The notes beneath the pieces are model-generated. The model worked only from the letters and a program-made list of their open reading frames with translations. It ran no database searches and was not told the origin of the DNA. DNA of 31,663 nucleotides, taken from NCBI GenBank assembly GCA_028698375.1, contig JAQVDI010000001.1:1-31663 (forward strand), read 5' to 3'. How positions within the stretch are numbered: the first letter of the stretch is position 1; the number at the start of each line of letters is the position of its first letter. A program made the position numbers and the translations under genes. Source of the DNA: Patescibacteria group bacterium (lineage in GTDB: Bacteria > Patescibacteriota > UBA1384 > JAGGWG01). Below are positions 13,228 to 22,531 of the stretch, in pieces.

Positions 13228-13257
13228 AAAAGCCCGCCCTAAAAAGGCGGGTTTTTT
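13228..13257 (+). terminator. Bidirectional terminator between the RRM and glycosyltransferase genes
   Basis: AAAGCCCGCC-CTAAAAA-GGCGGG followed by six T; the minus strand also ends in a T-run, so it can serve both convergent genes. Confidence 0.9.
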
Positions 13258-13269
13258 GTTACCTAAATT

Positions 13270-13989
13270 TTAGTATTTATGGCTAATTAAATTCCACTTA
13301 ATTTTAAACAAATCTTTGATGGTCCGCCACGCCACCTTTAAACCACCTGGTAATTTAGAACCAGCTGCGTTTTCCCACGTAATAGGAATTTCTTTAATTT
13401 TATATCCTAGACGTTTAGCAATAGACAAAATTTCCATATCAAAACTCCAACGCATAAAAGTTTGTTTAGGAAAAATCTTTTCGCAAGCGCGTGCAGAAAA
13501 TAATTTAAAACCGCACTGGGTGTCGGCAATACCAGGCAAAATTAATATACGAGTAAGCGTATTACCAGCTCGAGAAATAAAACGACGTAAAAATGATTGT
13601 TTTTCTGTGATCACACTACCTGTGGTATAACGTGAACCAATTAAAATTTCAAATTCATCAGTATGTGGCCAGAATTTAGCAATATCTTTAATCCGAGTTG
13701 AGTTATCAGCATCCATAAACAATCGCCAGGCACCAGAAGCTTCTAACATCCCCTGCTTAACCACACCACCTTTACCTTGATTGTTTTTATTATCAATTAA
13801 GCGCACATTATCATGACTTTGTTTAAAGTCATTAACTACTTTTGCGGTATTATCTGTCGAACCGTCATTAACTACTAAAATTTCCCATGCATAATTCTGA
13901 TTTTTTAAATAATTAAAAACGTCTTCAAGCGTTGGCGGCAATCGCTTTTCCTCATTATAAGCTGGGATAACTACAGATAATTTAATCAT
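13270..13989 (-). CDS. GT2 glycosyltransferase (ALG5/DPM synthase-like)
   Basis: A 239-residue soluble GT-A glycosyltransferase. It opens with LSVVIPAYNEEKRLPPTL, has the nucleotide-binding VVNDGSTDNT (39-48) and the metal-binding FMDADNST (91-98). The 'DADNSTRI' and later 'TQCGFKLFSARACEKIF' motifs are typical of the dolichyl-phosphate beta-glucosyltransferase (ALG5) branch. In bacteria these make polyprenyl-phosphate hexoses used as donors by PMT-type enzymes. The PMT-type gene lies 5 bp upstream in the same unit, supporting a donor-synthesis role. There is no C-terminal membrane helix. Confidence 0.88.
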   Translation of the reverse strand: MIKLSVVIPAYNEEKRLPPTLEDVFNYLKNQNYAWEILVVNDGSTDNTAKVVNDFKQSHDNVRLIDNKNNQGKGGVVKQGMLEASGAWRLFMDADNSTRIKDIAKFWPHTDEFEILIGSRYTTGSVITEKQSFLRRFISRAGNTLTRILILPGIADTQCGFKLFSARACEKIFPKQTFMRWSFDMEILSIAKRLGYKIKEIPITWENAAGSKLPGGLKVAWRTIKDLFKIKWNLISHKY

Positions 13990-13994
13990 TTTTA

Positions 13995-15920
13995 TTATGA
14001 ATTAGAAAATTTTGCTGATCCACTTGTTGGCTCAGGAAGAGGCAATAAATGGGGAAATGTTTTTAAAACATCAGGATATTCCACACCTTGGACTTTACCT
14101 TTTTGCCTTTTGGCTTCTGCTTCTTGCGGTGAAATTAAAATATTAGGTGCCAAAGCTTTAGGCGGATATTTTTTTAAATCTTCTTCAGTAATATTATACA
14201 CTAAAATTGAGTTTCCAATAATAGTAATGGGGTCAAATTTTTCTAACCAGGAATAATCCCACTTTCCTTCTTGGACACCAGCTAATTTTGAAAATTGAAA
14301 ATAAGTTGCAGAAATAGCAAACCACCCGGTTGATGGCCCTTGATCCGAATGCCAATCAATAATTTTGTCATTATCAATATAATAATTAGGTATACTACCA
14401 CCGAAATAATCAATTCTAATTTTTTCAATTTGATTATCGTCAATAAATGTAGCTAGTCGTTTTAAATCTTGTCCCCAGTCTAAATTAGAGTCAACCAAAA
14501 AATTATGTTTTGCTTTACCCCAAGTAAGCTCATTAAAATAAGCTAAATAGAAAGGATAAACTAAAATTGAGGTTAAAATATACCAACCCAAAAAAATCAA
14601 ACTCAAAAATTTGAAAACAACCCTTGTTGGTAAATTAATTTTTCCAAAATCAAAATTAAACAAAGGATAAACAGAACGACCGATAAACAAGAAAAGGAAA
14701 GGAATTGTGGGAATTAAATGACGAACACCGATATTCAAAGAACCAGCCAAAGTAACCAACCAATAAACAGCAAAAGGCACGAAAATATAATAGAGTTGCC
14801 ACTTATCTTGCTTGCCCCAAAAACCAAAACGCAGCAGTAAAACAAGCCCCAAGATTACCAAACCATGAAGTACCAAAGGTGTTTTAAGCAACCAAGCAAC
14901 TGGAAAATACCACTTAATTCCTTTATCGGAAAAATGATCTAAAATATAAGTATTATTACCACCACCAGCTCTACCAAAAACTAAGAATAGCCCTAAAGTA
15001 TAATGGCCAAGAGGACGCGTAATTTTATTTCCTTCTAATTTATAAAGAAAATTACGAAAAGGCGCTGTACGATTATCTGTGGTCAAATTTTTATCAATCA
15101 CTTGATGCTCGACTTCTTTACTCATATTCCAAGTAAAAGGAAGGTAAATAAGCCAGATTGTGAACAAGCCAATTAAAAGAATCCAAAAAGATTTACCAAA
15201 ACGAGGCCAAAAAGTTTGAAAAAAACCTTGGTTTTCTCGCCATGTTATTACCCAACCAACTAAAATTAAAAATAAAATCGGAATTAATAAAAAACAAGAA
15301 AATTTAAGTGTTTGCGCCACTCCAAATAAAACTCCGGCTAAAACCAAATTGGCCCAACTTGATTTTTGTAAAAAACGGACATAACTCCAAATCGCGATCA
15401 CAAAACCTAAAGCAGCCGCTACATCTGTAGTAACTAAATGACCGTGGGCCAAGAATTCAGGTGAAAAAGCGAAAAGAGCTAAAACAAATAAAGCAACTTT
15501 ACGACCATATAAAGATTTAGCCCAGAAAAATAAAAATAAAGCTAAAACAATAGTTAAAAAAATAATAGGCAAACGCGACCAAAATAAAACTTGATCCGCA
15601 TTATTACCTAATTTATAAATAAAATTCCAACCCGCTTCCCACTGATTAATTTGCTGCCAACTCCAATTATCATAAAAATTATTTAGACTCATGAATTGCA
15701 AAGGAACGCCAGAAAGCGCTTTTGCTAATGGCGGGTGTTCAGGATTAAGCCGAAAATCTAAAGCATTATTATAAGAGTAACCGGCCGGAATATGAGCCAC
15801 TTCATCGGTCGTGCCACTGTCACCCAGTGCAAGATTGACCATAATAAAGGTCATAACCCCCAATAACAATATCACTAGAATCGCCGTAATCGCTTTTTTA
15901 TATTTTTGTAAAAAATTCAT
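13995..15920 (-). CDS. PMT/ArnT-type polyprenyl-phosphate-sugar glycosyltransferase (GT-C fold)
   Basis: A polytopic membrane enzyme of about 641 residues with some ten or more hydrophobic helices. The first extracytoplasmic loop carries GTTDEVAHIPAGYSY and FRLNPEHPPLAKAL, the acidic D-E pair and 'NPEHPP' motif characteristic of PMT_2 (GT39/GT83) enzymes. Its C-terminal part is soluble. The family transfers a sugar from a polyprenyl phosphate to a protein or lipid outside the membrane; acceptor unknown. I place the start at ATG 15920 (MNFLQKYKK), seven nt after the upstream stop. The open frame extends 17 codons further into gtrA, but that extension is polar and unsupported. Confidence 0.85.
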   Translation of the reverse strand: MNFLQKYKKAITAILVILLLGVMTFIMVNLALGDSGTTDEVAHIPAGYSYNNALDFRLNPEHPPLAKALSGVPLQFMSLNNFYDNWSWQQINQWEAGWNFIYKLGNNADQVLFWSRLPIIFLTIVLALFLFFWAKSLYGRKVALFVLALFAFSPEFLAHGHLVTTDVAAALGFVIAIWSYVRFLQKSSWANLVLAGVLFGVAQTLKFSCFLLIPILFLILVGWVITWRENQGFFQTFWPRFGKSFWILLIGLFTIWLIYLPFTWNMSKEVEHQVIDKNLTTDNRTAPFRNFLYKLEGNKITRPLGHYTLGLFLVFGRAGGGNNTYILDHFSDKGIKWYFPVAWLLKTPLVLHGLVILGLVLLLRFGFWGKQDKWQLYYIFVPFAVYWLVTLAGSLNIGVRHLIPTIPFLFLFIGRSVYPLFNFDFGKINLPTRVVFKFLSLIFLGWYILTSILVYPFYLAYFNELTWGKAKHNFLVDSNLDWGQDLKRLATFIDDNQIEKIRIDYFGGSIPNYYIDNDKIIDWHSDQGPSTGWFAISATYFQFSKLAGVQEGKWDYSWLEKFDPITIIGNSILVYNITEEDLKKYPPKALAPNILISPQEAEAKRQKGKVQGVEYPDVLKTFPHLLPLPEPTSGSAKFSNS

Positions 15921-15927
15921 ATAATAT

Positions 15928-16377
15928 TTATTTTTTATCCTGACGATAAGTCCAAAGTTTGTTAATCGCAAAATTCCAGACCATCACAATGGCGCTGGCT
16001 AAAGCTAAAGCAAAAAGTTGTTGTAGACGATTAGTGCCAGCAAATAGATATGAACGCGCCAAAGTAAATGCCCAAAGGTTTAAACCAAAACCAATTAAAC
16101 TTACAACCATAAATTTCACATAAAATTCACTGCCAGCGGCAACTTTGTTTTCACTCTGGTTCATACCACTTTTAAATTCGCGGCGGAAAGTCCACAAAGA
16201 ATTCCAAATAAAACTATTAGTGGCTGCTAGCACAAAAGAGATCGCTTTGGCCCATGATTCAAAAGTCTGGAAAAAAGGCGCCAAGGTTAACAAAAAAAAG
16301 ACGACCCAATCAACCCCTGTATTAATTACTCCGACCGTAGCAAATTTCGCAAATTGCACTATAATTTTTTTATACAT
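15928..16377 (-). CDS. GtrA-family membrane protein
   Basis: A 149-residue protein with four hydrophobic helices. The opening 'QFAKFATVGVINTGVDWVVFFLL' and the later 'ATNSFIWNSLWTFRR' and 'NFAINKLWTYRQ' motifs define the GtrA family. These proteins are thought to help move polyprenyl-phosphate sugars across the membrane. It lies between two glycosyltransferases and overlaps the GT2 gene upstream by 8 bp, indicating translational coupling and a shared pathway. Confidence 0.88.
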   Translation of the reverse strand: MYKKIIVQFAKFATVGVINTGVDWVVFFLLTLAPFFQTFESWAKAISFVLAATNSFIWNSLWTFRREFKSGMNQSENKVAAGSEFYVKFMVVSLIGFGLNLWAFTLARSYLFAGTNRLQQLFALALASAIVMVWNFAINKLWTYRQDKK

Positions 16378-17992
16378 TTTCTCCTTTTGTTAGTTTTTTT
16401 GGCGTCACCCAAAACCCCATGTATCTGCCCGTCAATAAATGCATTTGAGCATCAAGGGCTGGAATCGCTCCAAATATTATACCAGAAATTGGTGTTAAAA
16501 CCCAAGAAATAAAAACCACTACTGTTTGCAGCCGACTCATTTTGGGTGGTCGATTGGGCAAAAGAGAAATCGAAGCCCATCCAGAAATAATCAAACCGAT
16601 CCAAGTCATTGATAACAAAATCTGCGCCAAATAAGGCAAAGAGAAAGATAAAATCGTAGTCTTAAAATACGGACTTAACAAAAAAGGCCACCAAATACCC
16701 AAAGCTAAAATAAGTGCAGCCGAAGCCCAAGAAACTTGACTTTCCAAAAGACGCAAAACCAAACCCCATTTTTTGATAAACGGGATTGTTTTATTCTTTA
16801 AAGACTCTGTTACCAAATAAGGAAAATGCTCCACACCCCAGGCCCAACGCCTTTTTTGCAAATATTGATTTTTAAGTGTTTGCCAAGAATTATCATCATA
16901 AACTGCATCCATATAAACCGGTGTAAACAATGGGATAACCGTATGCTGACCATGATGTTTGAAAAAAACCCGATAATAAGTCCGCGAATCTTCGCTCACA
17001 ATATGCTGATCCCAAAAATCAATTAACACTGCTGTTTTAAAACTCATAGATTGAGAAGAAAAATTAATTAACCGATAAGGCCGAGTTGATTCCATTAATT
17101 GCCAAAAGCTAGAACCAAAAGCCACAACTCTAACAATTGCCGGAACTTGCCAAATATTATTACTATATAAAGGAATTGGCTGATAAGAGTGCCAAATACG
17201 ATCAGGGTGTAATAAATATTTATAAGCAAGAGCAGAAAAATAGCTATGGCTCGGACGAGTGTCTGCGTCAAATATAGAAACAACAACTCGCTCATAATCA
17301 ATTTTGCGGTTGTCAAAATATTTTTTCATTTGAAGACCTGCAAAATGAGCATTAGCACCCTTACCTTTTAGCTCACCCACAATTCCATCAGGATGAGTTG
17401 TAATCAAAAAATCATTAAACACACCAGCAAATTCTTTTTTTAATTTTTTAGCAATAACTTGCGCTTCTTCTCCAGCCCGATCTTCTGTAGCTAACACTAA
17501 AATAATTTGATCATTAGGATAATCAGAATCCGCCACTGCAGCAATTGATTTGTACAAAACGTCAAATGGTTCTTTATACGTAGTGTACAAAACAGCTTGA
17601 TACAAATCTTTAGGTTTGATAATTTTTTTGGGATTTTTTATTAAATCGTCTAAAGTTGCTAATTCATCCTTGAGTATATTTCTTCTAAATGATTTTAATC
17701 TTCTAGTTAAACGAAAAAGCAAATCTTTTTTTAATCTTTTTAAATCATTCAAAGACTCCAACTTATCAACCCAATTCACATGTTTTTCATAATTCATATA
17801 AAAATGAGCGCTGATTAAATGACCACCCATCATAATACTTTTGCTTAACCAATAAAAATCATAAAGAATAATAAAAACTACTAAAGCCGCTGGCCAAACT
17901 AAAGACAGAACAATCGGCATAGAAATAACAACTAAGCTCAAAGTGCCCGGAATAATTTCTAAAAATCTTTCAAACCGAGTTCGTTTCCACAT
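16370..17992 (-). CDS. Membrane-bound processive-type GT2 glycosyltransferase
   Basis: A 540-residue protein. Two N-terminal helices (about 17-48) are followed by a cytoplasmic GT-A domain with D159 in ADSDYPND, DAD (242-244) in IFDADTRPSHS, ED (334-335) in the acceptor site and QKRRW (379-383), the Q/RxxRW motif of cellulose- and hyaluronan-synthase-like enzymes. Several C-terminal membrane helices (about 410-520) could form a channel. It presumably builds or exports a surface glycan; the sugar cannot be told. First large gene of the glycosylation group, overlapping gtrA by 8 bp. Confidence 0.85.
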   Translation of the reverse strand: MWKRTRFERFLEIIPGTLSLVVISMPIVLSLVWPAALVVFIILYDFYWLSKSIMMGGHLISAHFYMNYEKHVNWVDKLESLNDLKRLKKDLLFRLTRRLKSFRRNILKDELATLDDLIKNPKKIIKPKDLYQAVLYTTYKEPFDVLYKSIAAVADSDYPNDQIILVLATEDRAGEEAQVIAKKLKKEFAGVFNDFLITTHPDGIVGELKGKGANAHFAGLQMKKYFDNRKIDYERVVVSIFDADTRPSHSYFSALAYKYLLHPDRIWHSYQPIPLYSNNIWQVPAIVRVVAFGSSFWQLMESTRPYRLINFSSQSMSFKTAVLIDFWDQHIVSEDSRTYYRVFFKHHGQHTVIPLFTPVYMDAVYDDNSWQTLKNQYLQKRRWAWGVEHFPYLVTESLKNKTIPFIKKWGLVLRLLESQVSWASAALILALGIWWPFLLSPYFKTTILSFSLPYLAQILLSMTWIGLIISGWASISLLPNRPPKMSRLQTVVVFISWVLTPISGIIFGAIPALDAQMHLLTGRYMGFWVTPKKLTKGENV

Positions 17993-17993
17993 T

Positions 17994-18299
17994 TTAGACT
18001 GTTATTAAATAATAACCAACTATAATTAGCTCTAAAAGCACGAGGAAAAAATTAAAAAGAAATAAAAAAGTTTTTAAAAAATAATTTTTAGCAAAAAACC
18101 AAAGTGCCAATAACAAATTCGTCAGGATAAAAATTAAAACAGCAATTGGTAAAATCCAACCGTTATTAGCCCCTAAAAGATTAAAAATAGTAATTCCGCC
18201 TTCAATAATTGAAGTTTGCCAAAAATAAAAAATAAAAAACTGCAAAATTAAAATAACCGCAATTTTTAATTTATCGTAAAAATTGATATTCTTTAACAT
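17994..18299 (-). CDS. Small four-helix membrane protein, unknown
   Basis: A 101-residue very hydrophobic protein with helices at about 10-29, 33-44, 48-68 and 73-99, and a short basic N-terminus (MLKNINFYDKLK). No family recognised. It ends one base before the GT2 start codon, so it is probably co-transcribed with the glycosylation genes. Confidence 0.6.
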   Translation of the reverse strand: MLKNINFYDKLKIAVILILQFFIFYFWQTSIIEGGITIFNLLGANNGWILPIAVLIFILTNLLLALWFFAKNYFLKTFLFLFNFFLVLLELIIVGYYLITV

Positions 18300-18361
18300 T
18301 ATTTATTAGAATAGCAAATAACTACTAAATTTTCAATTATCAATTTACAATTTTCAGAAAA

Positions 18362-19288
18362 TTAGCTTTTTTGTATTTCCTGATAAATTGCATCAATGGC
18401 AATAGCTCCTTCGCTGGCTGCAGTGAGCATTTGATGAAAATGGTTACTGCCGCTACTTGCATCACCAGCACCATAAACCCGATTGTGAGAACTTTTTTGG
18501 TCACAACCCACTTGTAAAAAATCGCGTTTATCTAATTTTAAATTTAAACTTTTGGCTAAATCTGTGTTCGGATCAGCTCCGATTTCTACAAAAACACCAT
18601 CCACAATCAATTCATTTTTACCATTATGAGATTTTTCTAAAATCACTTTTTCTAAAAAATCTTTGCCCACAAATTTCTTTACATTATTATTCAAAATAAT
18701 CTCAACATTTTTTTTAGTTTTTAATTTTTCTTGCCAAAAAGGCATTGCTGTTAATTTGTCCAAATTGTTTAAAAGATAAACTTTTTTCGCCAAATTAGTA
18801 ATAGACAAAGCAGCAGTCACACCAGCATCGCCGCCACCGACAATTAAAACATTTTTATCTTTATAAAAATAACCATCACAAGTAACACAAGAATGCACGC
18901 CTTTTCCAATGAGCTCTTTTTCACCAGACACTCCTAATTTTCTTCTTTTCGTGCCTGTGGCTAAAATTAAAAAATGAGCTTTAAATTCTTTTTGATTTTT
19001 AGTACTAATAACAAAATTGTTTTTCTCTTCCTTAATTTTAACAGCTGAATCGTACTCCCAAGTTGGCTTATAGCTTAAAACTTGCTCTTTTAAACGTTTT
19101 GCCAGATCTAAACCGGTTATTGATTTGAAACCAGGAAAATTCTCCACCACGACAGATTCGGACATAATCCCACCAGGGATTTCTCCAATAATTAGATGCT
19201 CAATTTGATAACGTGAAGCATAAATAGAAGCTGTCAAACCAGCAATACCCGAACCAATAATAGCAATGGGGTATATTTTTTCAACCAT
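18362..19288 (-). CDS. trxB: Thioredoxin reductase (NADPH, FAD-dependent)
   Basis: A flavoprotein of about 308 residues that passes electrons from NADPH to thioredoxin. FAD-binding GSGIAGLTASIYASR lies at the start, the redox pair is CVTCDG (C134-x-x-C137), the NADPH-binding motif is GGGDAGVTAAL, and the closing FAD motif is VYGAGDAS. The length is normal. I choose ATG 19288 (MVEKIYPI); a TTG at 19303, right after the preceding stop codon, is possible but would add five non-family residues. It follows the parvulin gene by 15 bp. Context: it may keep exported or cytoplasmic thiols reduced. Confidence 0.93.
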   Translation of the reverse strand: MVEKIYPIAIIGSGIAGLTASIYASRYQIEHLIIGEIPGGIMSESVVVENFPGFKSITGLDLAKRLKEQVLSYKPTWEYDSAVKIKEEKNNFVISTKNQKEFKAHFLILATGTKRRKLGVSGEKELIGKGVHSCVTCDGYFYKDKNVLIVGGGDAGVTAALSITNLAKKVYLLNNLDKLTAMPFWQEKLKTKKNVEIILNNNVKKFVGKDFLEKVILEKSHNGKNELIVDGVFVEIGADPNTDLAKSLNLKLDKRDFLQVGCDQKSSHNRVYGAGDASSGSNHFHQMLTAASEGAIAIDAIYQEIQKS

Positions 19289-19303
19289 ACTTACTGTTAT
19301 CAA

Positions 19304-20293
19304 TTAAATAAATTTTAAAATAAAACCTTTGGTTGTTTTTTCTTGCAACCATTCATCAAAACCGCGCTCTTCACTACCTTTAAAATTATCTACCTTAATG
19401 ATTTGCCAACCTAAATCGGTTTTGAACAAAAATAAATCATTCTTTTTAGCGGCCCAAATTTTTTTCTGGAAATCAGCCAAAAGTGTTTTATCTACAGTTT
19501 CTCCCTTTATAATCACTTTATACAAATCATCTTTTTTAAAATAACCCAGATCTCCTGCTTTATCTTTGGTTTTTTTATCAAGAGAATTATCTTTAACAAG
19601 CTTAGCAAAATCATCACCTTTTTTGGCTTGAGCTAAAACTTTATTCGCTTTGTCTTCGCTATCTAATAAAATTTGCGACAACTGCACCTGTTTCACAAGC
19701 TCTTTATCAAAATGATCATTTAATTTTTGCTGCATTAAAGATAAATAAACCAATCGATAAATATCTTTTGGTGTATAGCCATAGTACTGATTTAAAATCT
19801 GTTCAAAGCTTTGCTTGCCACCATTTTCTTCATAAAGCTTGTTAAGGGCATCATTAATATCTTTTACGGGAACAGAAACTCGGTATAAGCCAGCATATTC
19901 TTGAACAATTTTCACTCGGACTAAAAATTCCATTGCCTGCTTTTCTAATAAACCTTCTGCTGGAATAGGCGAACCAGTCTGTTTATAAAACTTCTTTGCT
20001 GGTTGTTCCTCATTAAAAACCTCACCAAATCTAATCGGAAATACATTAACCCAACCAGCAGGATAAGGTACAATTGCAGCAGTTTTTTTAACAAAATCAT
20101 AACGCCAATTAAAAGCATATAAACCAACTCCAACAACAATAATGTAAAGCATTATAACTGCTAAAATTAGCGTAAAACCGACAAAAACAGGAAAATTAAA
20201 GCGACTTTTTTCTTTGGCTTTTTCCATTAAGGCACTACCAATTGTGCTAAAATTAATTTTTCTTTTTGACTCTTGATCAGTTGATTCTTCCAT
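19304..20293 (-). CDS. Membrane-anchored parvulin-type peptidyl-prolyl isomerase (PrsA/SurA-like)
   Basis: A 329-residue protein with a charged cytoplasmic start, one membrane helix (about 37-60) and a large outside part. Residues 75-205 are a SurA_N-like helical chaperone region (EGLLEKQAMEFLVRVKIVQEYA). Residues 212-312 form a PpiC rotamase domain: VQLSQILLDSEDKANKVLAQAKKGDDFAKLVKD, then KAGDLGYFKKDDL and KTDLGWQIIKVD. Such proteins help fold secreted proteins at the outer face of the membrane. It lies between an unknown membrane protein and trxB. Confidence 0.88.
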   Translation of the reverse strand: MEESTDQESKRKINFSTIGSALMEKAKEKSRFNFPVFVGFTLILAVIMLYIIVVGVGLYAFNWRYDFVKKTAAIVPYPAGWVNVFPIRFGEVFNEEQPAKKFYKQTGSPIPAEGLLEKQAMEFLVRVKIVQEYAGLYRVSVPVKDINDALNKLYEENGGKQSFEQILNQYYGYTPKDIYRLVYLSLMQQKLNDHFDKELVKQVQLSQILLDSEDKANKVLAQAKKGDDFAKLVKDNSLDKKTKDKAGDLGYFKKDDLYKVIIKGETVDKTLLADFQKKIWAAKKNDLFLFKTDLGWQIIKVDNFKGSEERGFDEWLQEKTTKGFILKFI

Positions 20294-20298
20294 TATAA

Positions 20299-21129
20299 TT
20301 ATTTAATTAGTAAAAAAGGCTTAAAAATTAATAAAATCACCACCAATAATACTAACATGATAATAACCAAACGTACAATATCAACTCGACGAATAAATTG
20401 ATAGCGAAAAAATAAATTTAACATTTCTAAAAAGAAATATTGTGCTAAAAGATATATTAAAGCTCCTCCAAAAGGAGGCATACGGTAAAACCCAAAGATA
20501 AACACAAATTGCAATACAACAAACCCAAAAAATAAGCCATAGAAAATTATCTCTTGCAAATGACGGTTACGTGCCCAAAGGCTAAAAGCAATTAAATAAA
20601 AACTAATTAAAAATAAAAAAGAAGAAAAAATTAGATAACGAGTCAAGTCAGTGCCGAAATTAGAAAGATAAAAAATAAAATAATAAGAAACAACAAAAAA
20701 GAGAAAACCAACCCAAAAAATAACAATATCTAGCCAATAATAGGTTACCTCTTCACGCACCTTATAGGGCAACGGGAGCTTAAGACGCGAAGCGAAAAAA
20801 TAATAACTAATGCTTGATAAAAGACCGATACCAAACGAAATAAAATTGAGTGAAAAAATCATACCATAGCCACCAGTGACTAAGATCAGAATAAAAGGTA
20901 AAGAATATTTTGCTAACCTTTTACGCCAACTCTCTTTCTTTTCCAGCCATAGAAAAGAAAAAATCGTAAGCGCTGTCATCACTCCGAAAATAATTGTTTT
21001 AACAAGACTAGAATTAAGAGAAGTTTCCAAAATAAATAAAACGAAAATCAAAAAACTAACTAAGAGCGCTTTGTGCCAGCGCCTTAAATTAAACTTAAAT
21101 CTGGTTCGAGATAAAGTTGTTGTAGTCAA
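20299..21129 (-). CDS. Polytopic membrane protein, unknown function
   Basis: A 276-residue protein with about eight hydrophobic helices separated by short basic loops (RTRFKFNLRRWHK, WLEKKESWRKRLAKY, RRVDIVR). I recognise no family or catalytic motif. The first in-frame start is TTG at 21129, inside the end of the LCP gene (overlap 35 bp). The next ATG is about 90 residues in and would remove three helices, so the TTG start is preferred. It is tightly coupled to the LCP gene upstream and the parvulin gene downstream (5 bp). Confidence 0.6.
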   Translation of the reverse strand: MTTTTLSRTRFKFNLRRWHKALLVSFLIFVLFILETSLNSSLVKTIIFGVMTALTIFSFLWLEKKESWRKRLAKYSLPFILILVTGGYGMIFSLNFISFGIGLLSSISYYFFASRLKLPLPYKVREEVTYYWLDIVIFWVGFLFFVVSYYFIFYLSNFGTDLTRYLIFSSFLFLISFYLIAFSLWARNRHLQEIIFYGLFFGFVVLQFVFIFGFYRMPPFGGALIYLLAQYFFLEMLNLFFRYQFIRRVDIVRLVIIMLVLLVVILLIFKPFLLIK

Positions 21130-22465
21130 AATCTTGGCCTAAGATTATCACAAAATCAGCACTTTTGTCCACTCCACAAGACTCATCTGGAACGTTCAAA
21201 AAACGTTTTTTCAAAAGTTGTAAAGTATAAGGCTTCTCACCATCAGAACAATCTAAAATTTTAGTATTCTCTTCTAAATTTTCCGCCCCTTCATAGGTCA
21301 CCTCTTGATAACCACGACCAGTTAATAAATCCGCCACGTCTTTAGCATTACCCGATACTCCACTGGCATTGCTGATTAGAATAGTCGCATTTTCTTTTTC
21401 AATAAATGGTTCAACAAAAATAGAATGAGCTAAAGCTCTTATTGCTTCCCAAGTCTCATCAATTGGTCTTAAAATATATTGACCATCACTGGTATTATCA
21501 TCAACCAACAAGCCAGTAGCTGAATTGTCTAACACTTTTTGGGCAATCTCATTTTCTTTAACATCTTTAGCCAATTCAAAAGTTTTTACTAATTCTTGAG
21601 GGGTTAAATCAGTGCCAAAATTATTTTGTAAATTAGACAATAAAGATGAAACTTTAACAGGGTTAGACCAAAAGCCCAAGCTTAAAATTTTAGCTTTCAG
21701 AGCGGTTAAAACTTTTTGCTGACGTTTGGCACGAGCGAAATCACTGCCTTCCCCATTGCTACCATAACGCGAACGCGAATATTGTAAAGCGCGTTCTCCG
21801 CCCATATGCTCCCAACCAGCATCAAAACTTAAAAATTGATAACCATAATTATTATCTGGATATTGGCTATCAGTAAAACTCTGATCCACATAAATATCAA
21901 CACCACCTACAGAATCAATCAGCTGTCTGAAACCATCAAAATTAATTGTAATATAATAATGAATCGGCAAATCTAAAATTTCGCTCACTGTATTTTTAGC
22001 CAACTCTGGTCCACTATTACCTTCTTCTTTATTATTCTCACCAACTGAATAAGCTGCGTTAATTTTGCTATAGCCATAATCCGGAATTTCTACATAAAGA
22101 TCACGAGGAATTGAAAGCATGGCCACTTTTTTATTGTAAGGGTCAACACTAACAACCATAATTGTATCAGTTAACAAGCCACCCTGATGGCCATTGCCGC
22201 CATAACCCATAACAAGATAATTGATTCTACCATCACCTTCACCGCGCAAACTGTTAGGGTTAACTTTTTTGGCAAAAAATAAAGACTTAAACTTATTAGT
22301 ATTTTTAAAAATGCCTGAAAAAGCATAAGCCGCATAACCAACGCCTCCCAAAAAACAAACAATTAGTAGCGCCGCCACCCATTTAACCACTTTTTGACGG
22401 CGGGTAATATTTTTTTGGATCTTCTTACTTTCATGAGAAGAAAGATGAATTTCTTTTTTGTTCAT
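21095..22465 (-). CDS. LytR-CpsA-Psr (LCP) family ligase with LytR_C domain
   Basis: A 456-residue protein with a basic cytoplasmic tail and one membrane helix (about 28-50). The LCP catalytic domain follows: LLTDTIMVVSVDPYNKKVAMLSIPRDLYV with the arginine/aspartate pair that binds the polyprenyl pyrophosphate, INAAYSVG, DGFRQLIDSVGGVDIYV, and ALQYSRSRYG. The LytR_C domain is at about 365-450 (ATILISNASGVSGNAKDVADLL). LCP enzymes transfer lipid-linked glycopolymers to the cell wall or surface acceptors. It heads the long minus-strand run that continues into the glycosylation genes. Upstream TGTGTATAAT gives a plausible promoter. Confidence 0.92.
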   Translation of the reverse strand: MNKKEIHLSSHESKKIQKNITRRQKVVKWVAALLIVCFLGGVGYAAYAFSGIFKNTNKFKSLFFAKKVNPNSLRGEGDGRINYLVMGYGGNGHQGGLLTDTIMVVSVDPYNKKVAMLSIPRDLYVEIPDYGYSKINAAYSVGENNKEEGNSGPELAKNTVSEILDLPIHYYITINFDGFRQLIDSVGGVDIYVDQSFTDSQYPDNNYGYQFLSFDAGWEHMGGERALQYSRSRYGSNGEGSDFARAKRQQKVLTALKAKILSLGFWSNPVKVSSLLSNLQNNFGTDLTPQELVKTFELAKDVKENEIAQKVLDNSATGLLVDDNTSDGQYILRPIDETWEAIRALAHSIFVEPFIEKENATILISNASGVSGNAKDVADLLTGRGYQEVTYEGAENLEENTKILDCSDGEKPYTLQLLKKRFLNVPDESCGVDKSADFVIILGQDFDYNNFISNQI

Positions 22466-22531
22466 AAATCTTTAATAAAATAAAAGGAATAAATAATTAT
22501 ACACAAAACCTAAACATAATAAAACAAAAAA

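Noticed and set aside
15921..15971. 17-codon upstream extension of the PMT-type gene
   Set aside because: It lies inside the gtrA coding end, is polar, and precedes the natural start MNFLQKYKK.
3225..18360. TTTTCAATT-type sequences at about 3228-3255 and 18330-18357
   Set aside because: Similar to each other but low-complexity and AT-rich; no flanking duplications or other structure, so not called as a repeat element.
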